DNA of 64,000 nucleotides from Vibrio coralliilyticus ATCC BAA-450 (GTDB lineage Bacteria; Pseudomonadota; Gammaproteobacteria; Enterobacterales; Vibrionaceae): NCBI RefSeq assembly GCF_000176135.1, contig NZ_ACZN01000015.1, positions 744,001 to 808,000 of the forward strand, read 5' to 3'. Shown piece by piece: positions 20,716 to 34,400 of this stretch (position 1 is its first letter; each line of letters starts with the position of its first letter). The notes under the pieces were generated by a model. It saw only the letters and a program-made list of their open reading frames with translations, ran no database searches and was not told where the DNA came from. The position numbers and the translations under genes were made by a program.

Positions 20716-20878
20716 CCTCCTCTCTAGGTGCTCGACGTGTTCGAGCGCCTATCTGTAATCTCCTCACCTAAGTTATGGACTTTTTTCTAGTCACAGGTCA
20801 CGTTTTGGCGTAAAATTTGCGCCCCAATTCCATAAGGTGGAATGGACCTGACTTGAGATCAGACTAAGAGAATTACAC

Positions 20879-22536
<1,658 letters not shown>

Positions 22537-22542
22537 ACAGAA

Positions 22543-22570
22543 AATGCCGCTCCATTGAGCGGCATTTTTA
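22543..22570. terminator. Intrinsic terminator after yfhL
   Basis: AATGCCGCTC-CATT-GAGCGGCATT followed by TTTATT; the A-run on the other side suggests it also serves convergent mepA. Confidence 0.88.
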
Positions 22571-22589
22571 TTCTATTGAGTAACCCTGA

Positions 22590-23444
22590 TCAAATACTTT
22601 CCAGCAGTTGCTGGCATTCCATCGGCATCACTTTCATTTTTTTCTTCTTCGGTTTACTTACTGCGACTTTTGGAGCGGCAGGTTTAGGCTGTGGTTTCCA
22701 ACTGGCCAACTCAGCGCCACATCCATCGCCTTTCGGAGGCGCAGCCTGTGGTTTGCAGGTGATGTTCCCTTCAGGGCATTTTAGCCTGACGTGCATATGA
22801 TAATGATGCCCCCACCACGGCCGTACTTTTCTCAACCAGCTCCGTTCAGCCGATACTTCTTGTGTGCACAGTTTTTCTTTGATGACAGGGTGAACAAAGA
22901 TGCGTGCAACTTCCTCATCACTCGCCGCCATTTTTATCAGCTCAAAATGGCGTTGGTCCCAGTTTCGTTTGACTAACTGATACTGCTGGAGGTTGACCAC
23001 GCTCATTGGTTCGGGCTTGCTAAGCTGCTGCGAAGAAAGCTTATCATCAGCCAGCTTGAGCCAAATATCGATATCCAACCCCGTCTGATGGCTTGAATGC
23101 CCAGAGGAGAAGCGCCCTCCCTGAGGTAAGGAGATATCACCAATCAGAATACGAGTGTTAAGGCGCTTCGCAGCCAGAGCGGCTAAACGCTGAACAAAAC
23201 TAACAGCCTGCGGGTGAGCATAGTAACGTTGTCGCTGGCTGCGTAATACTTGATAGCCTTCCCCTTGAAGAGGCAGTGCCGCCGCGCCTGTGAGACAACC
23301 GTTGGCATAGCTACCAATCGCTTGAGGAGATTGCGTCGAAGGTGATTGAATCCTCTCCCAAGGGCTGGCTTGAAGCGAAGATGTAAAAAGGAGAAGTACA
23401 ATGAATCCAGCTTGCTTCAACCATCCTTTGATTGCCAATCCCAT
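22590..23444 (-). CDS. mepA: Penicillin-insensitive murein endopeptidase MepA
   Basis: 284-residue periplasmic LAS-family metallopeptidase that cuts D-Ala-mDAP cross-links in peptidoglycan. A signal peptide ends near residue 27 (L-Q-A-S). Zinc-site motifs are S-S-H-Q-T-G-L-D-I-D near 116-125 and H-Y-H-M-H-V-R-L near 213-220. The C-terminal tail is Lys/Pro-rich with a run of basic residues (K-K-K-K), usual for MepA. Convergent with trhP-yfhL. Confidence 0.95.
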   Translation of the reverse strand: MGLAIKGWLKQAGFIVLLLFTSSLQASPWERIQSPSTQSPQAIGSYANGCLTGAAALPLQGEGYQVLRSQRQRYYAHPQAVSFVQRLAALAAKRLNTRILIGDISLPQGGRFSSGHSSHQTGLDIDIWLKLADDKLSSQQLSKPEPMSVVNLQQYQLVKRNWDQRHFELIKMAASDEEVARIFVHPVIKEKLCTQEVSAERSWLRKVRPWWGHHYHMHVRLKCPEGNITCKPQAAPPKGDGCGAELASWKPQPKPAAPKVAVSKPKKKKMKVMPMECQQLLESI

Positions 23445-23467
23445 GTACTATCTCCTAACGTTTCTGT

Positions 23468-23800
23468 TTAGTAATGCTCACCGTTGTCGTAGTAAGCTTT
23501 AGCATCCAGAGCGGTAAAAATCACCGCGACATCCACATCTTCACCAATCATCCCACGCACTTGCTGAGTAATGATCTCTGCAACGGCATCCTGAGTTTGC
23601 TGTCCACGATAAAACCACAATACCTCAACAAACGGATACGCCTGACTCACCTCACCTTCATGATAAAACGTAGTGTAGATGTACTCGAATGTGAAATCTT
23701 CACGAGGGCAATCCATGTGCGGCTGCAACTCATCAATCAGAGATTTCGATAAGGTTTGAACCGTTTGCGGCTCGACAGCACGAAAACGTAAATGTGGCAT
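23468..23800 (-). CDS. DUF1904 family protein
   Basis: 110 residues. The start M-P-H-L-R-F-R and the W-F-Y-R-G-Q-Q motif near 82 fit the DUF1904 family, a small group with a tautomerase/MIF-like alpha-beta pattern. No function is known. It lies 23 bp upstream of mepA on the same strand and may share its transcript. Confidence 0.8.
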   Translation of the reverse strand: MPHLRFRAVEPQTVQTLSKSLIDELQPHMDCPREDFTFEYIYTTFYHEGEVSQAYPFVEVLWFYRGQQTQDAVAEIITQQVRGMIGEDVDVAVIFTALDAKAYYDNGEHY

Positions 23801-23960
23801 AACTTACTTCCCTTTTTAGTCTTTTCTCCATCATATCAACTCCAACAATAATGTCTTGTCGATTGGACTCCTTGATGATCTTAACGCACATCAACTAGGG
23901 TTAATGTTAACCCCTATCGCATCAACTCTTGAGTGCCAGATGGGTAGAAGGAGAAACACT

Positions 23961-24890
23961 ATGACACGAAGATTGATGTACTTGCTTGTCCTCACATACA
24001 GCTCTTTTTCGTTTGCTCAGGATTGCATTGGCGTGGTCCCAGCAGGCTCAGTGCATGATTTCTGGAAGTCGGTCAAAGCAGGTAGTGAAAAAGCAGGCCA
24101 GGAACTAGGCATTAAAATTTACTTTCGTGGTCCCCACGATGAATCTGATGTCAGTGCTCAGCGCTTCATCATCGATCAAGTCATGGAGAATGCCTGTATT
24201 GGCTTAGTCTTAGCACCGAATACCAGAGATAGAGCCTATGATGTCGCCCGCTTGAAAGAAGCGGGTGTACCCACAGTCTACTTTGATCGAGATACTGGCT
24301 CTCCTGATGTGGTCAGCGTGATTGCCACTAACAATTATCAAGCAGGCGTCCTCGCGGGAAAAGAAATGGCTAAAAAGCTAGGTAACAAAGGAAGGGTCGC
24401 GTTACTCAGAATGAAGAAAGGCGTGATTTCTACCGATGCTCGTGAAAAGGGCTTTGTCGATGGCGCAACTTCATCTGGGCTCGTCGTGGCTGTCGATGGT
24501 TATCTTGATACTAAAATTGGAGAAGCTCGTAAAAATGCGGAGCGAATTCTTCAAAGTCAGATTGCTGAATTGGACGGCATATTTACACCTAATGAATCCA
24601 CTACGTTAGGTGTACTTATGGCTCTGGACACCGTCTCTGCCCCAGAGGGACTGATCCACATCGGCTTTGACTCCAATGACTCTCTGGTGAATGCACTCGA
24701 AGACGGTTCTATTTATGGGCTTATCATCCAGCAACCTTTCGAAATGGGCTACAAAAGTGTCTATACCGTATACCAAGCCTTTCTGGGCCAAGAGTATTCC
24801 AAAAACATCGCTACCGAGACCATTTTCGTCACTAAAGAAAACATGCTTTTGCCTAGCGTCAATCAGGCACTGTTAATGAAATACGATTAA
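23961..24890 (+). CDS. Periplasmic sugar-binding protein, LacI/RbsB type, without transporter genes
   Basis: 309 residues with a signal peptide (M-T-R-R-L-M-Y-L-L-V-L, cleavage after F-A near residue 19). The rest is a type I periplasmic binding fold (Peripla_BP_4), seen in Y-F-D-R-D-T-G-S near 108 and H-I-G-F-D-S-N-D-S near 233. The frame is open further upstream, but only the ATG at 23961 gives a signal peptide and has AAGGAG in front. No permease or ATPase gene is nearby and a terminator follows, so it is an orphan. It could serve a distant ABC transporter or a chemoreceptor/sensor kinase. The ligand is unknown. Confidence 0.82.
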   Translation: MTRRLMYLLVLTYSSFSFAQDCIGVVPAGSVHDFWKSVKAGSEKAGQELGIKIYFRGPHDESDVSAQRFIIDQVMENACIGLVLAPNTRDRAYDVARLKEAGVPTVYFDRDTGSPDVVSVIATNNYQAGVLAGKEMAKKLGNKGRVALLRMKKGVISTDAREKGFVDGATSSGLVVAVDGYLDTKIGEARKNAERILQSQIAELDGIFTPNESTTLGVLMALDTVSAPEGLIHIGFDSNDSLVNALEDGSIYGLIIQQPFEMGYKSVYTVYQAFLGQEYSKNIATETIFVTKENMLLPSVNQALLMKYD

Positions 24891-24924
24891 CTCAGACTGT
24901 GGTTAATTACGCCGATAAAAACAA

Positions 24925-24955
24925 AAGGCCGCTGACAAGTCAGCGGCCTTTTTCA
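24925..24955. terminator. Bidirectional terminator between sugar-binding protein gene and secF
   Basis: AAGGCCGCTGA / TCAGCGGCCTT stem with a 4-base loop, followed by TTTCAT on the + strand and by T-rich sequence on the - strand. Confidence 0.88.
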
Positions 24956-24971
24956 TACAACACATTTTGCC

Positions 24972-25919
24972 TTATGGCATTTCGTCAAACTCTGCGCCTT
25001 CTTTCTCAACTTGAGGCGGCATCAGATGCTCTTTAGTAATACCCAGTTTCAATGCCAGTGCCGAAGCCACATAGATTGAGGAGTATGTACCTACAGTGAT
25101 ACCCAGTAGAAGTGCAGTGGCGAAGCCATGAATCATAGCGCCGCCTTGCGTGAACAGAGCAATGACTACGAATAAGGTGGTACCGGATGTAATCAAGGTA
25201 CGGCTCAATGTTTGTGTGATTGAGCTGTTCATGATTTCAGCTGGTTCGCCTTTACGCATCTTGCGGAAGTTTTCTCGAATACGGTCAAATACAACAATGG
25301 TATCGTTGAGCGAGTACCCCACTACCGTCAGCAAGGCTGCAACGATTGTCAGGTCAACCTCGATTTGCATCAAGGAGAACACGCCAAGCGTAATGATAAC
25401 GTCGTGTGCCAGAGCAAGTACCGCACCAGCCGCTAAACGCCATTCGAATCGCACCGAAACGTAAATCAGGATACAGATAAGAGAAACGATGATCGCCAGA
25501 CCACCTGCTTCTGTTAGCTCATCACCTACGTTTGGCCCTACAAACTCGATACGGCGCATTTCAACGCTTTCACCAGTGCCTTCCTTGATGGCAGAAAGAA
25601 TTTGGTTACCCAAAGTCTCACCTGCGACACCATCACGAGGGCGCAAACGAACCATCACATCACGAGCACTACCAAAGTTTTGAACCGTTGCGTCACCAAA
25701 ACCTTTTGCTTCCAGCGCAGTACGAATCTCTTCCAAATCAGCAGGCTGCTCAAAGCCAACTTCAATCAGCGTACCGCCAGTGAAGTCTAGGCCCCAGTTC
25801 AACCACTTAGTAGAAAGAGTAAAAATCGACGCGCCAATCATCAGGATCGACAGCACGAAGGCGAATTTCGACCAACGCATAAAGTCGATCAATTTGTCTG
25901 CTTTTAGAATCTGAAACAT
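24972..25919 (-). CDS. secF: Protein translocase subunit SecF
   Basis: 315-residue inner-membrane protein with six transmembrane segments. It works with SecD and YajC to drive late steps of Sec export using the proton (in Vibrio often sodium) gradient. Marks: W-G-L-D-F-T-G-G-T near residues 42-50, V-V-G-Y-S-L-N-D-T-I-V-V-F-D-R-I-R-E-N near 199-217. It follows secD by 14 bp and ends at the shared terminator. Confidence 0.97.
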   Translation of the reverse strand: MFQILKADKLIDFMRWSKFAFVLSILMIGASIFTLSTKWLNWGLDFTGGTLIEVGFEQPADLEEIRTALEAKGFGDATVQNFGSARDVMVRLRPRDGVAGETLGNQILSAIKEGTGESVEMRRIEFVGPNVGDELTEAGGLAIIVSLICILIYVSVRFEWRLAAGAVLALAHDVIITLGVFSLMQIEVDLTIVAALLTVVGYSLNDTIVVFDRIRENFRKMRKGEPAEIMNSSITQTLSRTLITSGTTLFVVIALFTQGGAMIHGFATALLLGITVGTYSSIYVASALALKLGITKEHLMPPQVEKEGAEFDEMP

Positions 25920-25933
25920 AATAATTCCTAGCC

Positions 25934-27790
25934 TTAGATCGACAGTTTGTTGATGCGCTTACCACCGTACATCAGGTTCACGATACAACGTGTACCAATG
26001 ATGGCAGTAAACATAGACGTTAAGATACCGATAGACAGTGTCACCGCGAAGCCTTTGATTGCGCCTGTACCTACAGCAAACAGGATTATTGCGGTAATCA
26101 AAGTGGTGATGTTGGCATCGGCAATGGTACTGAATGCGTTCGCATAGCCTTGATGGATCGCCTGCTGAGGGTTTCTTCCGTCACGTAACTCTTCACGTAT
26201 CCGTTCGAAAATCAAGACGTTAGCATCAACCGCCATACCGACTGTAAGAACAATACCGGCAATACCAGGCAACGTCATCGTTGCTCCAGGAATCATCGAC
26301 ATCACACCAATAATCAGTACGAGGTTTACCATAAGAGCAGTATTGGCAATCAGACCAAACTTACGGTAGTAAAGCAGCGTGAATAGCATAACTGCCGCCA
26401 TACCCCAGATACACGCCATGATACCCATGTCGATGTTCTGCTGACCCATCGATGGACCAATCGTACGTTCTTCAACAATAGAAATTGGTGCAATCAGAGC
26501 ACCTGCACGAAGCAGTAGCGCTAGGTTGTGCGCTTCAGCCGCCGAGTCGATACCTGTGATGCGGAAGTTACGGCCAAGCGCTGATTGAATCGTTGCTTGG
26601 TTGATCACTTCTTCATGCTTAGTCAGGATAACGCGACCATCTGCCGTCTTACGTCCACTGTCTTTGTATTCTGCAAACACGGTTGCCATCAGCTTGCCAA
26701 TGTTCTTCTTAGAGAACGCTGACATCTTGTTACCACCTTCGCTATCTAGCGAGATGTTAACTTGCGGGCGGCCATACTCATCCACGCTTGAGCTCGCGTC
26801 AGTGATGCTAGAACCACCTAGGATAACGCGTTTCTTAAGCACAACCGGACGACCATCACGGTCTTGTTTGATTTCACTGCCCGCTGGCGCTCGGCCACTG
26901 GCTGCAGCAGCGAGGTCTGCTTTGTCGTCGACTTCGCGGAATTCAAGCGTTGCCGTCGCACCCAGAATTTCCTTCGCACGAGCGGTATCCTGAACACCTG
27001 GTAGTTCAACAACAATGCGGCTTGCGCCCTGACGCTGTACAAGTGGTTCAGCAACACCCAGTTCGTTAACACGGTTACGCAGAATAGTAATGTTCTGCTC
27101 AACAGCGTAGTTACGAATTTCGGTCAGACGTTGCTCAGTAAAAGTGGCAGTCAGAGTGAAACGACCATCAGAGTCTGAGTCAACAAAGGTCATATCAGGA
27201 TGATTTTGCTGCAGTAAGCGTTTGGCATCCGCAAGCTGCTCTTCATTGCGCAGCAAGACTTCAACCGCCTCTTTGCCTGAAGGGCGAATCGCACGGTAGC
27301 GAATCTTTTCTTCACGCAGTTCACTACGGAAAGCTTCTTCCTGCTGGCTGACCAGTTTCTCCATCGCAGCGTCCATATCTACTTCCATCAGGAAGTGAAC
27401 ACCACCTCGAAGGTCAAGACCGAGCTTCATTGGCGCTGCGCCAATTGCTTCTAACCAGTCTGGAGTTGCAGGAGCTAGGTTAAGAGCAACAATATTGTCT
27501 TTACCCAGAGCTTCATTGATGACATCGCGCGCACTGATCTGAGTGTCGGTATCGTTGAAGCGTACAAGAATGGATCCATTTTCGAGAGCAATGGATTTAT
27601 GAGATAAGCCCTTTTCATCAAGAGCTTCAGTGACAGAATCCAGCGTTGACATATCTACAGAGGCGCCACGCGCCCCTGTAACTTGAATTGCCGGATCTTC
27701 ACCGTAGATATTTGGAAGTGCATACAATGCGGCGATAGCGATGGTAAACACCACCATCAAGTACTTCCATAACGGATAGCGGTTAAGCAC
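25934..27790 (-). CDS. secD: Protein translocase subunit SecD
   Basis: 618 residues, six transmembrane segments and a large periplasmic domain after TM1. Marks: [11 protein letters not shown] near 122-132 and [18 protein letters not shown] near 517-534, with the conserved Asp used for ion coupling. The start is GTG at 27790 with AGGA 8 bp upstream. Order yajC-secD-secF is standard. Confidence 0.97.
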   Translation of the reverse strand: MLNRYPLWKYLMVVFTIAIAALYALPNIYGEDPAIQVTGARGASVDMSTLDSVTEALDEKGLSHKSIALENGSILVRFNDTDTQISARDVINEALGKDNIVALNLAPATPDWLEAIGAAPMKLGLDLRGGVHFLMEVDMDAAMEKLVSQQEEAFRSELREEKIRYRAIRPSGKEAVEVLLRNEEQLADAKRLLQQNHPDMTFVDSDSDGRFTLTATFTEQRLTEIRNYAVEQNITILRNRVNELGVAEPLVQRQGASRIVVELPGVQDTARAKEILGATATLEFREVDDKADLAAAASGRAPAGSEIKQDRDGRPVVLKKRVILGGSSITDASSSVDEYGRPQVNISLDSEGGNKMSAFSKKNIGKLMATVFAEYKDSGRKTADGRVILTKHEEVINQATIQSALGRNFRITGIDSAAEAHNLALLLRAGALIAPISIVEERTIGPSMGQQNIDMGIMACIWGMAAVMLFTLLYYRKFGLIANTALMVNLVLIIGVMSMIPGATMTLPGIAGIVLTVGMAVDANVLIFERIREELRDGRNPQQAIHQGYANAFSTIADANITTLITAIILFAVGTGAIKGFAVTLSIGILTSMFTAIIGTRCIVNLMYGGKRINKLSI

Positions 27791-27811
27791 AGCGAGGATC
27801 CTTTAGCTGTT

Positions 27812-28138
27812 TTATAGAGACTTCAGCGTACCTTTTGGTAGCACTGCAGTAACGAAATCTTTCTTGATCACAACTTCGTTATTCGTGTTTAGCTCGATTG
27901 AGATGTAGTCGTTGTCTTCTGCAATCTTAGTGATTTTACCCACTAGGCCACCGCTAGTCAGAACTTCATCACCTTTGCCCATAGAAGACATCAGGCTCTT
28001 GTGCTCTTTCACGCGTTTAGCTTGTGGACGGTAAATCATGAAGTAGAAAATTACCGCGAACATACCAAGCATGATTAGCATTTCGAAACCGCCGCCTGCT
28101 GGTGCACTTTCTGCTGCGTAAGCTGGAGAAATAATCAT
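27812..28138 (-). CDS. yajC: Sec translocon accessory protein YajC
   Basis: 108 residues with one transmembrane helix (about 17-37, ending F-M-I-Y-R-P-Q-A-K-R), the YajC hallmark, and a small cytosolic domain (G-D-E-V-L-T-S-G-G-L-V-G). First of the yajC-secD-secF run. Confidence 0.95.
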   Translation of the reverse strand: MIISPAYAAESAPAGGGFEMLIMLGMFAVIFYFMIYRPQAKRVKEHKSLMSSMGKGDEVLTSGGLVGKITKIAEDNDYISIELNTNNEVVIKKDFVTAVLPKGTLKSL

Positions 28139-28265
28139 TAAAACAATCCTCTATTATTTTTTATTAATATTCCAAGTTGGGCCTACGCTTTTGAGTTTCA
28201 AGAGAAAGAGTGACTATTAGAGATCACTCTCTCAAAAATTCACTGCGTCTGCCTACTTTATTAGC

Positions 28266-28295
28266 AAAAGCCTCTGGCGAAATGCCAAAGGCTTT
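28266..28295 (-). terminator. Possible terminator or attenuator between tgt and yajC
   Basis: On the - strand AAAGCCTTTGGC-ATTTC-GCCAGAGGCTTT forms a 12-bp stem with one mismatch, followed by TG and weak T content. It may end part of the tgt transcript before yajC. A second hairpin-forming stretch (about 28211-28245) follows it on that strand. Confidence 0.5.
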
Positions 28296-28314
28296 AATTC
28301 TTTTATCTAGTCAA

Positions 28315-29496
<1,182 letters not shown>

Positions 29497-29623
29497 TTAT
29501 CCCCATTAGGGAGCGGTCGCCTTCCATGCGAGATACAAATCAACCTATTGATTTGCGTCCTAGCTTACTGCTAGCACTCGTAAATAACTAAATTTCAAAA
29601 AAGCTGACTAGCGTAAGAGGCAG

Positions 29624-30676
29624 CTAGTCCGTTTTTTTCTTGATGAACATCGAATCACCATACGAGAAGAAACGATACTTGTTTTCTACCGCATGTTTGT
29701 ACGCGTTCATCGTATTTTCATAACCTGCAAATGCACTGACCAACATGATCAGTGTCGACTCTGGCAGATGGAAGTTAGTGATTAAACAATCCACTAACTG
29801 ATATTCGTAACCTGGGTAGATAAAGATTTCAGTATCACCAAAGAAGGGCGCAAGCGCAGTGCCTTTCTTCAATGCATCCTGAGCAGCACTTTCTAGGGAA
29901 CGTACCGATGTTGTACCCACTGCAATGACTCGACTATTGCGCGCTTTCGCAGCGTTAATCGCATCCACCACTTCTTGGGGTACTTCCACATACTCTGCGT
30001 GCATGTGGTGATCGTTGATATTTTCGACCTTAACCGGTTGGAATGTACCGGCACCTACGTGAAGAGTCACATAAGCAAACTCAGCACCTTTCGCCTTGAT
30101 TTTCTCAAGCAGCGCCTCATCAAAGTGCAGACCAGCTGTCGGCGCAGCCACTGCCCCCGGTTTTTCGTTATAAACCGTTTGGTAGCGCTCTTTATCTGAA
30201 TCTTCATCTGGGCGATCAATATAAGGTGGAAGCGGCATGTGGCCGATCTCTTCCAAAACCGCCAACACGTTCTTCTCAGCATTGAATTTCAATTCAAACA
30301 AGGCGTCATGGCGGGCAACCATTTGTGCAGAATACTCGTCGTTCTCACCAATTAAGATGGTTGAACCCGGTTTAGGCGATTTAGAACAGCGCACATGAGC
30401 CAGAATGCTTTTTTCATCCAGCACACGTTCAACCAACACTTCCAGCTTACCGCCAGACTCTTTACGGCCAAACATACGCGCTGGAATCACACGAGTATTA
30501 TTGAAAACCACAAGATCGCCCGGCTGCACTTGCTCAAGTACATCCGTAAACGTGCCATCGCTTAGCTCACCACTGTTGCCATCAAGTTGAAGCAAACGGC
30601 TCGCGGTGCGCTCAGGCTGAGGATAACGAGCTATCAGCTCATCGGGTAAATCAAAGTGGAAATCTGATACTTGCAT
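29624..30676 (-). CDS. queA: S-adenosylmethionine:tRNA ribosyltransferase-isomerase QueA
   Basis: 350 residues. Makes epoxyqueuosine in tRNA from preQ1 and SAM. The start [19 protein letters not shown] is the family N-terminus; the open frame continues 20 codons upstream, without family similarity, so 30676 is used. Other marks: [11 protein letters not shown] and T-A-G-L-H-F-D. It lies 172 bp upstream of tgt; that gap holds an 8-bp inverted repeat (29536-29555) but no gene. Confidence 0.96.
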   Translation of the reverse strand: MQVSDFHFDLPDELIARYPQPERTASRLLQLDGNSGELSDGTFTDVLEQVQPGDLVVFNNTRVIPARMFGRKESGGKLEVLVERVLDEKSILAHVRCSKSPKPGSTILIGENDEYSAQMVARHDALFELKFNAEKNVLAVLEEIGHMPLPPYIDRPDEDSDKERYQTVYNEKPGAVAAPTAGLHFDEALLEKIKAKGAEFAYVTLHVGAGTFQPVKVENINDHHMHAEYVEVPQEVVDAINAAKARNSRVIAVGTTSVRSLESAAQDALKKGTALAPFFGDTEIFIYPGYEYQLVDCLITNFHLPESTLIMLVSAFAGYENTMNAYKHAVENKYRFFSYGDSMFIKKKTD

Positions 30677-31002
30677 GTTACTAATCTTTTGTCGTGGATT
30701 CTTACGTCGTGATGGAAGTCGAACTGATTCTGTCACAAACAGACGACGAGTTTTTCGCAGCCGACTAGTATATGCCGCACAAGCGCAATAGCAAGGATTG
30801 AGATGTGAATTATTGTAATCAATATTGAATTAACAGGTGTATCGAGGAAGGCTGTAAAATTTGCTGGATATTCTGTACATAATTCGCCACATTTTTTTCA
30901 AGGTTATCGGAATAAAAATCTATCCAGCTCTCATACTCCCGAGTGGAAAATTACTATATTAAAAGAGAACAAAACAATAACTCTATCACTCAGGAGGCAG
31001 CC
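30677..31002. other. Divergent intergenic region, queA / CBS-domain gene
   Basis: 326 bp, AT-rich. It must hold promoters for queA (leftward) and the CBS gene (rightward). I see no strong operator, repeat or RNA gene in it. Confidence 0.6.
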
Positions 31003-31443
31003 ATGATAAAAGTCGAAGACATGATGACGCGCACCCCCCATACCCTGCTGCGTTCACACCTACTTGCCGACGCAAAACATACCATGGAAGCACTAGATAT
31101 TCGCCACGTTCCAATTGTCGACGCTAATAAGCAGCTACTTGGCGTGGTTTCTCAACGTGACGTGTTGGCCGCACAAGAATCGAGCTTACAGCAAATCCCA
31201 GAAAACCAGTCCTTCACTCTCAATACACCACTTTATGAAGTGATGAAAACAGGTGTCATGACGGTTTCTCCTCAAGCAGGATTGAAAGAAAGCGCCATCT
31301 ACATGCAGAAGCACAAGGTTGGCTGTCTACCTGTGGTCGAAAAGGGTCAGTTAGTCGGTATTATCACTGACAGTGACTTTGTTGCCATCGCTATCAATTT
31401 GCTAGAACTGCAAGAAGAAGCCGAGCCTGAAGAAGTTGAGTGA
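31003..31443 (+). CDS. Tandem CBS-domain protein
   Basis: 146 residues made almost entirely of two CBS domains (about 1-60 and 75-135; V-E-D-M-M-T-R-T-P, then M-K-T-G-V-M-T-V-S-P, each followed by a D-I-R-H-V-P-I-V or K-V-G-C-L-P-V-V core). CBS pairs bind adenine nucleotides and usually sense energy state. The start at 31003 has a strong CAGGAGG; an upstream in-frame ATG at 30943 is not family-like. It is the last conserved gene before the accessory locus. Confidence 0.88.
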   Translation: MIKVEDMMTRTPHTLLRSHLLADAKHTMEALDIRHVPIVDANKQLLGVVSQRDVLAAQESSLQQIPENQSFTLNTPLYEVMKTGVMTVSPQAGLKESAIYMQKHKVGCLPVVEKGQLVGIITDSDFVAIAINLLELQEEAEPEEVE

Positions 31444-31446
31444 TAA

Positions 31447-31480
31447 TAAAAAAGAGCCTCATAAGTTATTATGAGGCTCT
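31447..31480 (-). terminator. Terminator for the leftward accessory operon
   Basis: AGAGCCTCATAA-GTTA-TTATGAGGCTCT is a perfect 12-bp stem. On the - strand it is followed by TTTTTTATTA, so it ends the transcript coming from 41.5 kb. It also lies just after the CBS gene stop. Confidence 0.88.
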
Positions 31481-31493
31481 GTGCTTTACCAAA

Positions 31494-34400
31494 TTATTTA
31501 AGTAATAGGAGTGGCCCTAGGTCACCACCGCCACAAGTTTCAGCATTGCGTGACTGGAAGCGGTGCTTAACGCGCATTTCAATATCATCAATACTTTCTA
31601 GGTCAACAATATCACCATATCTATCACTTAGCTTTACGGAAAGCCTCCACCCTGAAGCTGCTACACTTCTTTCTTTAAACGAATATGTAGGGTTTAGCAA
31701 TTCTGAATTCTTGTCATAGCTAAGCATGATATTTGCTTTCATCTGCTGGCGGTAACTATCTTTTGCGAAAAAGCCACCATTGGATACATCCCAGAAACGA
31801 GCAGAATAAGCAATTAGCTCGTCCTTAACACCATCTTCGTTGTCTGTAAGAGCACCTGGTATACGACTACGCATATAGTTATTCCCGCCGTAGGTTAAAT
31901 AGGCAGGTGTCGATACTTCTCCAGAAACATCATGGCTTACAACTAGGTTAAGGGAGACTGCATCAATCTTATCCAAATATGTACCAGCATCTAACAAGCA
32001 AGTCAGATCTCCTTCATCTGCAACAACTGGCCCTTGGAAGAAATTGGTCCTAGGTAGCTCTTTAACTGTACTAAACTCAGCTGTGAACCAATAATCGGTC
32101 CCGACTCGTCTAGAAAGCTGCTGTAGTTTAGCTTTAAAAGCTTCGTCAGCAGTAAGCATTTCTCCTGTTCCGTCAGGCGATGGGTACCACATTGTTTTTC
32201 CTCTCAGAGTATCAACGTACCCAAAGATATGCTTTTTCAACGATACGGTATCAGTCGCTTCTTGAGTTGCTCTAAAGTTCCTCACATCATCGAAGCGCTT
32301 GAGAGAAGCAAAGTAATCGACAAGTTGCTGAATATCCTGAATCTCAAACACCGAGTTTTTATCGAACCCCCTAGTTCGATCGTAAAAAGGTTCTTGCCAT
32401 TTATATTCCAATGCCTGAACGGCATAGAAAAGCCACTCCTGTAGCTCTACAAAGTACAACTCAGCTCGCAGTGTCTCAGCAGTCAACTCACTATAGTGAA
32501 GTGGATCTGCATAATACCTCTCAGCTTGGCGTACCTCATTCTGATTCAACTGAGCAATTAAGCGACGAGCTTCAGAGCTAAAACCTATCAATCTTTCTAC
32601 TTCTTGTTCCAGATAAACAAGAGATTTAGCAATATCGACTTTTGTCGTTTCTAACTCCAAGGTGAGTGCTTTGATTCTAGCTTCAGAGTTTATATCTAAA
32701 AGCCCACGTTCTAAGCCCCTAATCGCAGCACGCTCAAGAACAGCTAAAGTCTGAGTATAATGATCTGATTGATCAGCTGGCATGTTTTTTAGGTTTGATT
32801 TTAAATCTTCTAGCGCCGCCAGCAAAACAGGCATGTCAATTTGACCTGAGCTATTCACGAATCCTTTTAGAGTCTCTAAAGATTGCTTTGTACTCTCAGA
32901 ATTAATAACCGCATGCATATTGGTTGCAGAAGTTTGACTGTCTTTAATTAATTTACTAAGAAGAAGTTCATTCCTACCAAACAAAACTGCAATTTTTTCT
33001 ACTGCATTACTAACCTGCTTTTCTTTTTCAATTCTTTCTAATTCAATTGAAATATTCTCAGAGATGGATTGATGCGCCGTTTCGGCTCTCTGCACAGCTA
33101 GCTTTGCTGCCTCTATGCTCACCTGTTGCTGAACAATCAAGCTACCTTTTCGGCTCGACTGAGATTGAGAGTCACACGAACGAGAATCACCTTTTTCTAG
33201 AGTACATCCGAGAAGCGCAAACAATCTATCATTCAATACACGTTGTTCTTTAGAAAATGTTTGTCTGAATATATCTCTCTGATATTTGTAATTAGCACGT
33301 GCTTCCTGTGCTTTAATGAGTGCTTGCTGAGCTGTTGTGACTAGTCCATATTGTCCCTCAAGCATAATTTCTATCGCGTCAAATGAATCATGAACAACGC
33401 TACCTTGTGGCTTGTACCCCTGTAACAGTAAGACAAAATCATCAGGAAGCCCCAAATAGTTGCCATTACCTCTTAACCATTGAATTATTGCTTTAAGCTG
33501 CTGAGAATAACTTTCAAGCTTAGCCTTTTCTGACGACAGCATGAAATGTGTTTCACTATGACTCTCCAATAGTGCACTTAACTGAGACTCCTTATTTAAA
33601 ACCAGTTCGAGTACAGTTTGCGCTTCGTTCGCTAATTGGACTTTTTGCTCACTAGAATCCGCATATATAGCTTTAACCTTACTCAAATAAGATTGTTGCT
33701 CTACCAGCTTATTCATCACTTGATACACAAGAACTACATCTTTATAGCCAACAACTAAGGGCTCTCCCTCATAAACTGGCGAGTGTTGACCTTCCCCATT
33801 TAAATAAATCGCACTTTGCAAATCGCGCTTGGGAACTGCGGTGATAAATGCTTGTGTATGATTCTCAACCAGATTCCAGTATTCGACTAATGTTCGCTGA
33901 AGAATATCGACCGCTTCTTGGCGGCTCAACTCAATATCAGAAAGACTTGATTGCTCAATCCAACGTATTCTAGATTCATCGATTGAGCGATTCGCGAGAA
34001 TATAATCAGCCGCTGCTCTATCATAGTAAACATCTATTAGCGCTGATTCTAGGTAAGCGAGATCTGGCCTAAGTGATAAGAAGCCTTCTAGAACTTCAAT
34101 AGCATTATCAGCTTTGTCTTTCTCTACAGCGCCCCACAAATCACTATAACTTGATACCTTTTCATTATTTGATATAGCAGAAATAATATCCCCAGTTTCA
34201 GGGTCTAAAGTGTACATTCGTTCTAAATAACGAAAAGCTGCCGTATCTTTAACCTCTGGGTTACTAGAATACCTAGAGTACAATGATGACATAACATCTT
34301 GTATGGGTGAGTGCTTTTGAGCTATTTGAGACAGATTTATCGTACACTGACCATCAACGTTCACACCTTTTTTACAAAAATGAATAGATGGTTCAAGCAG

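Noticed and set aside
29536..29555. Terminator or structured RNA between queA and tgt
   Set aside because: CAAATCAA-CCTA-TTGATTTG is a clean 8-bp repeat, but no T-run or known RNA fold supports a function.
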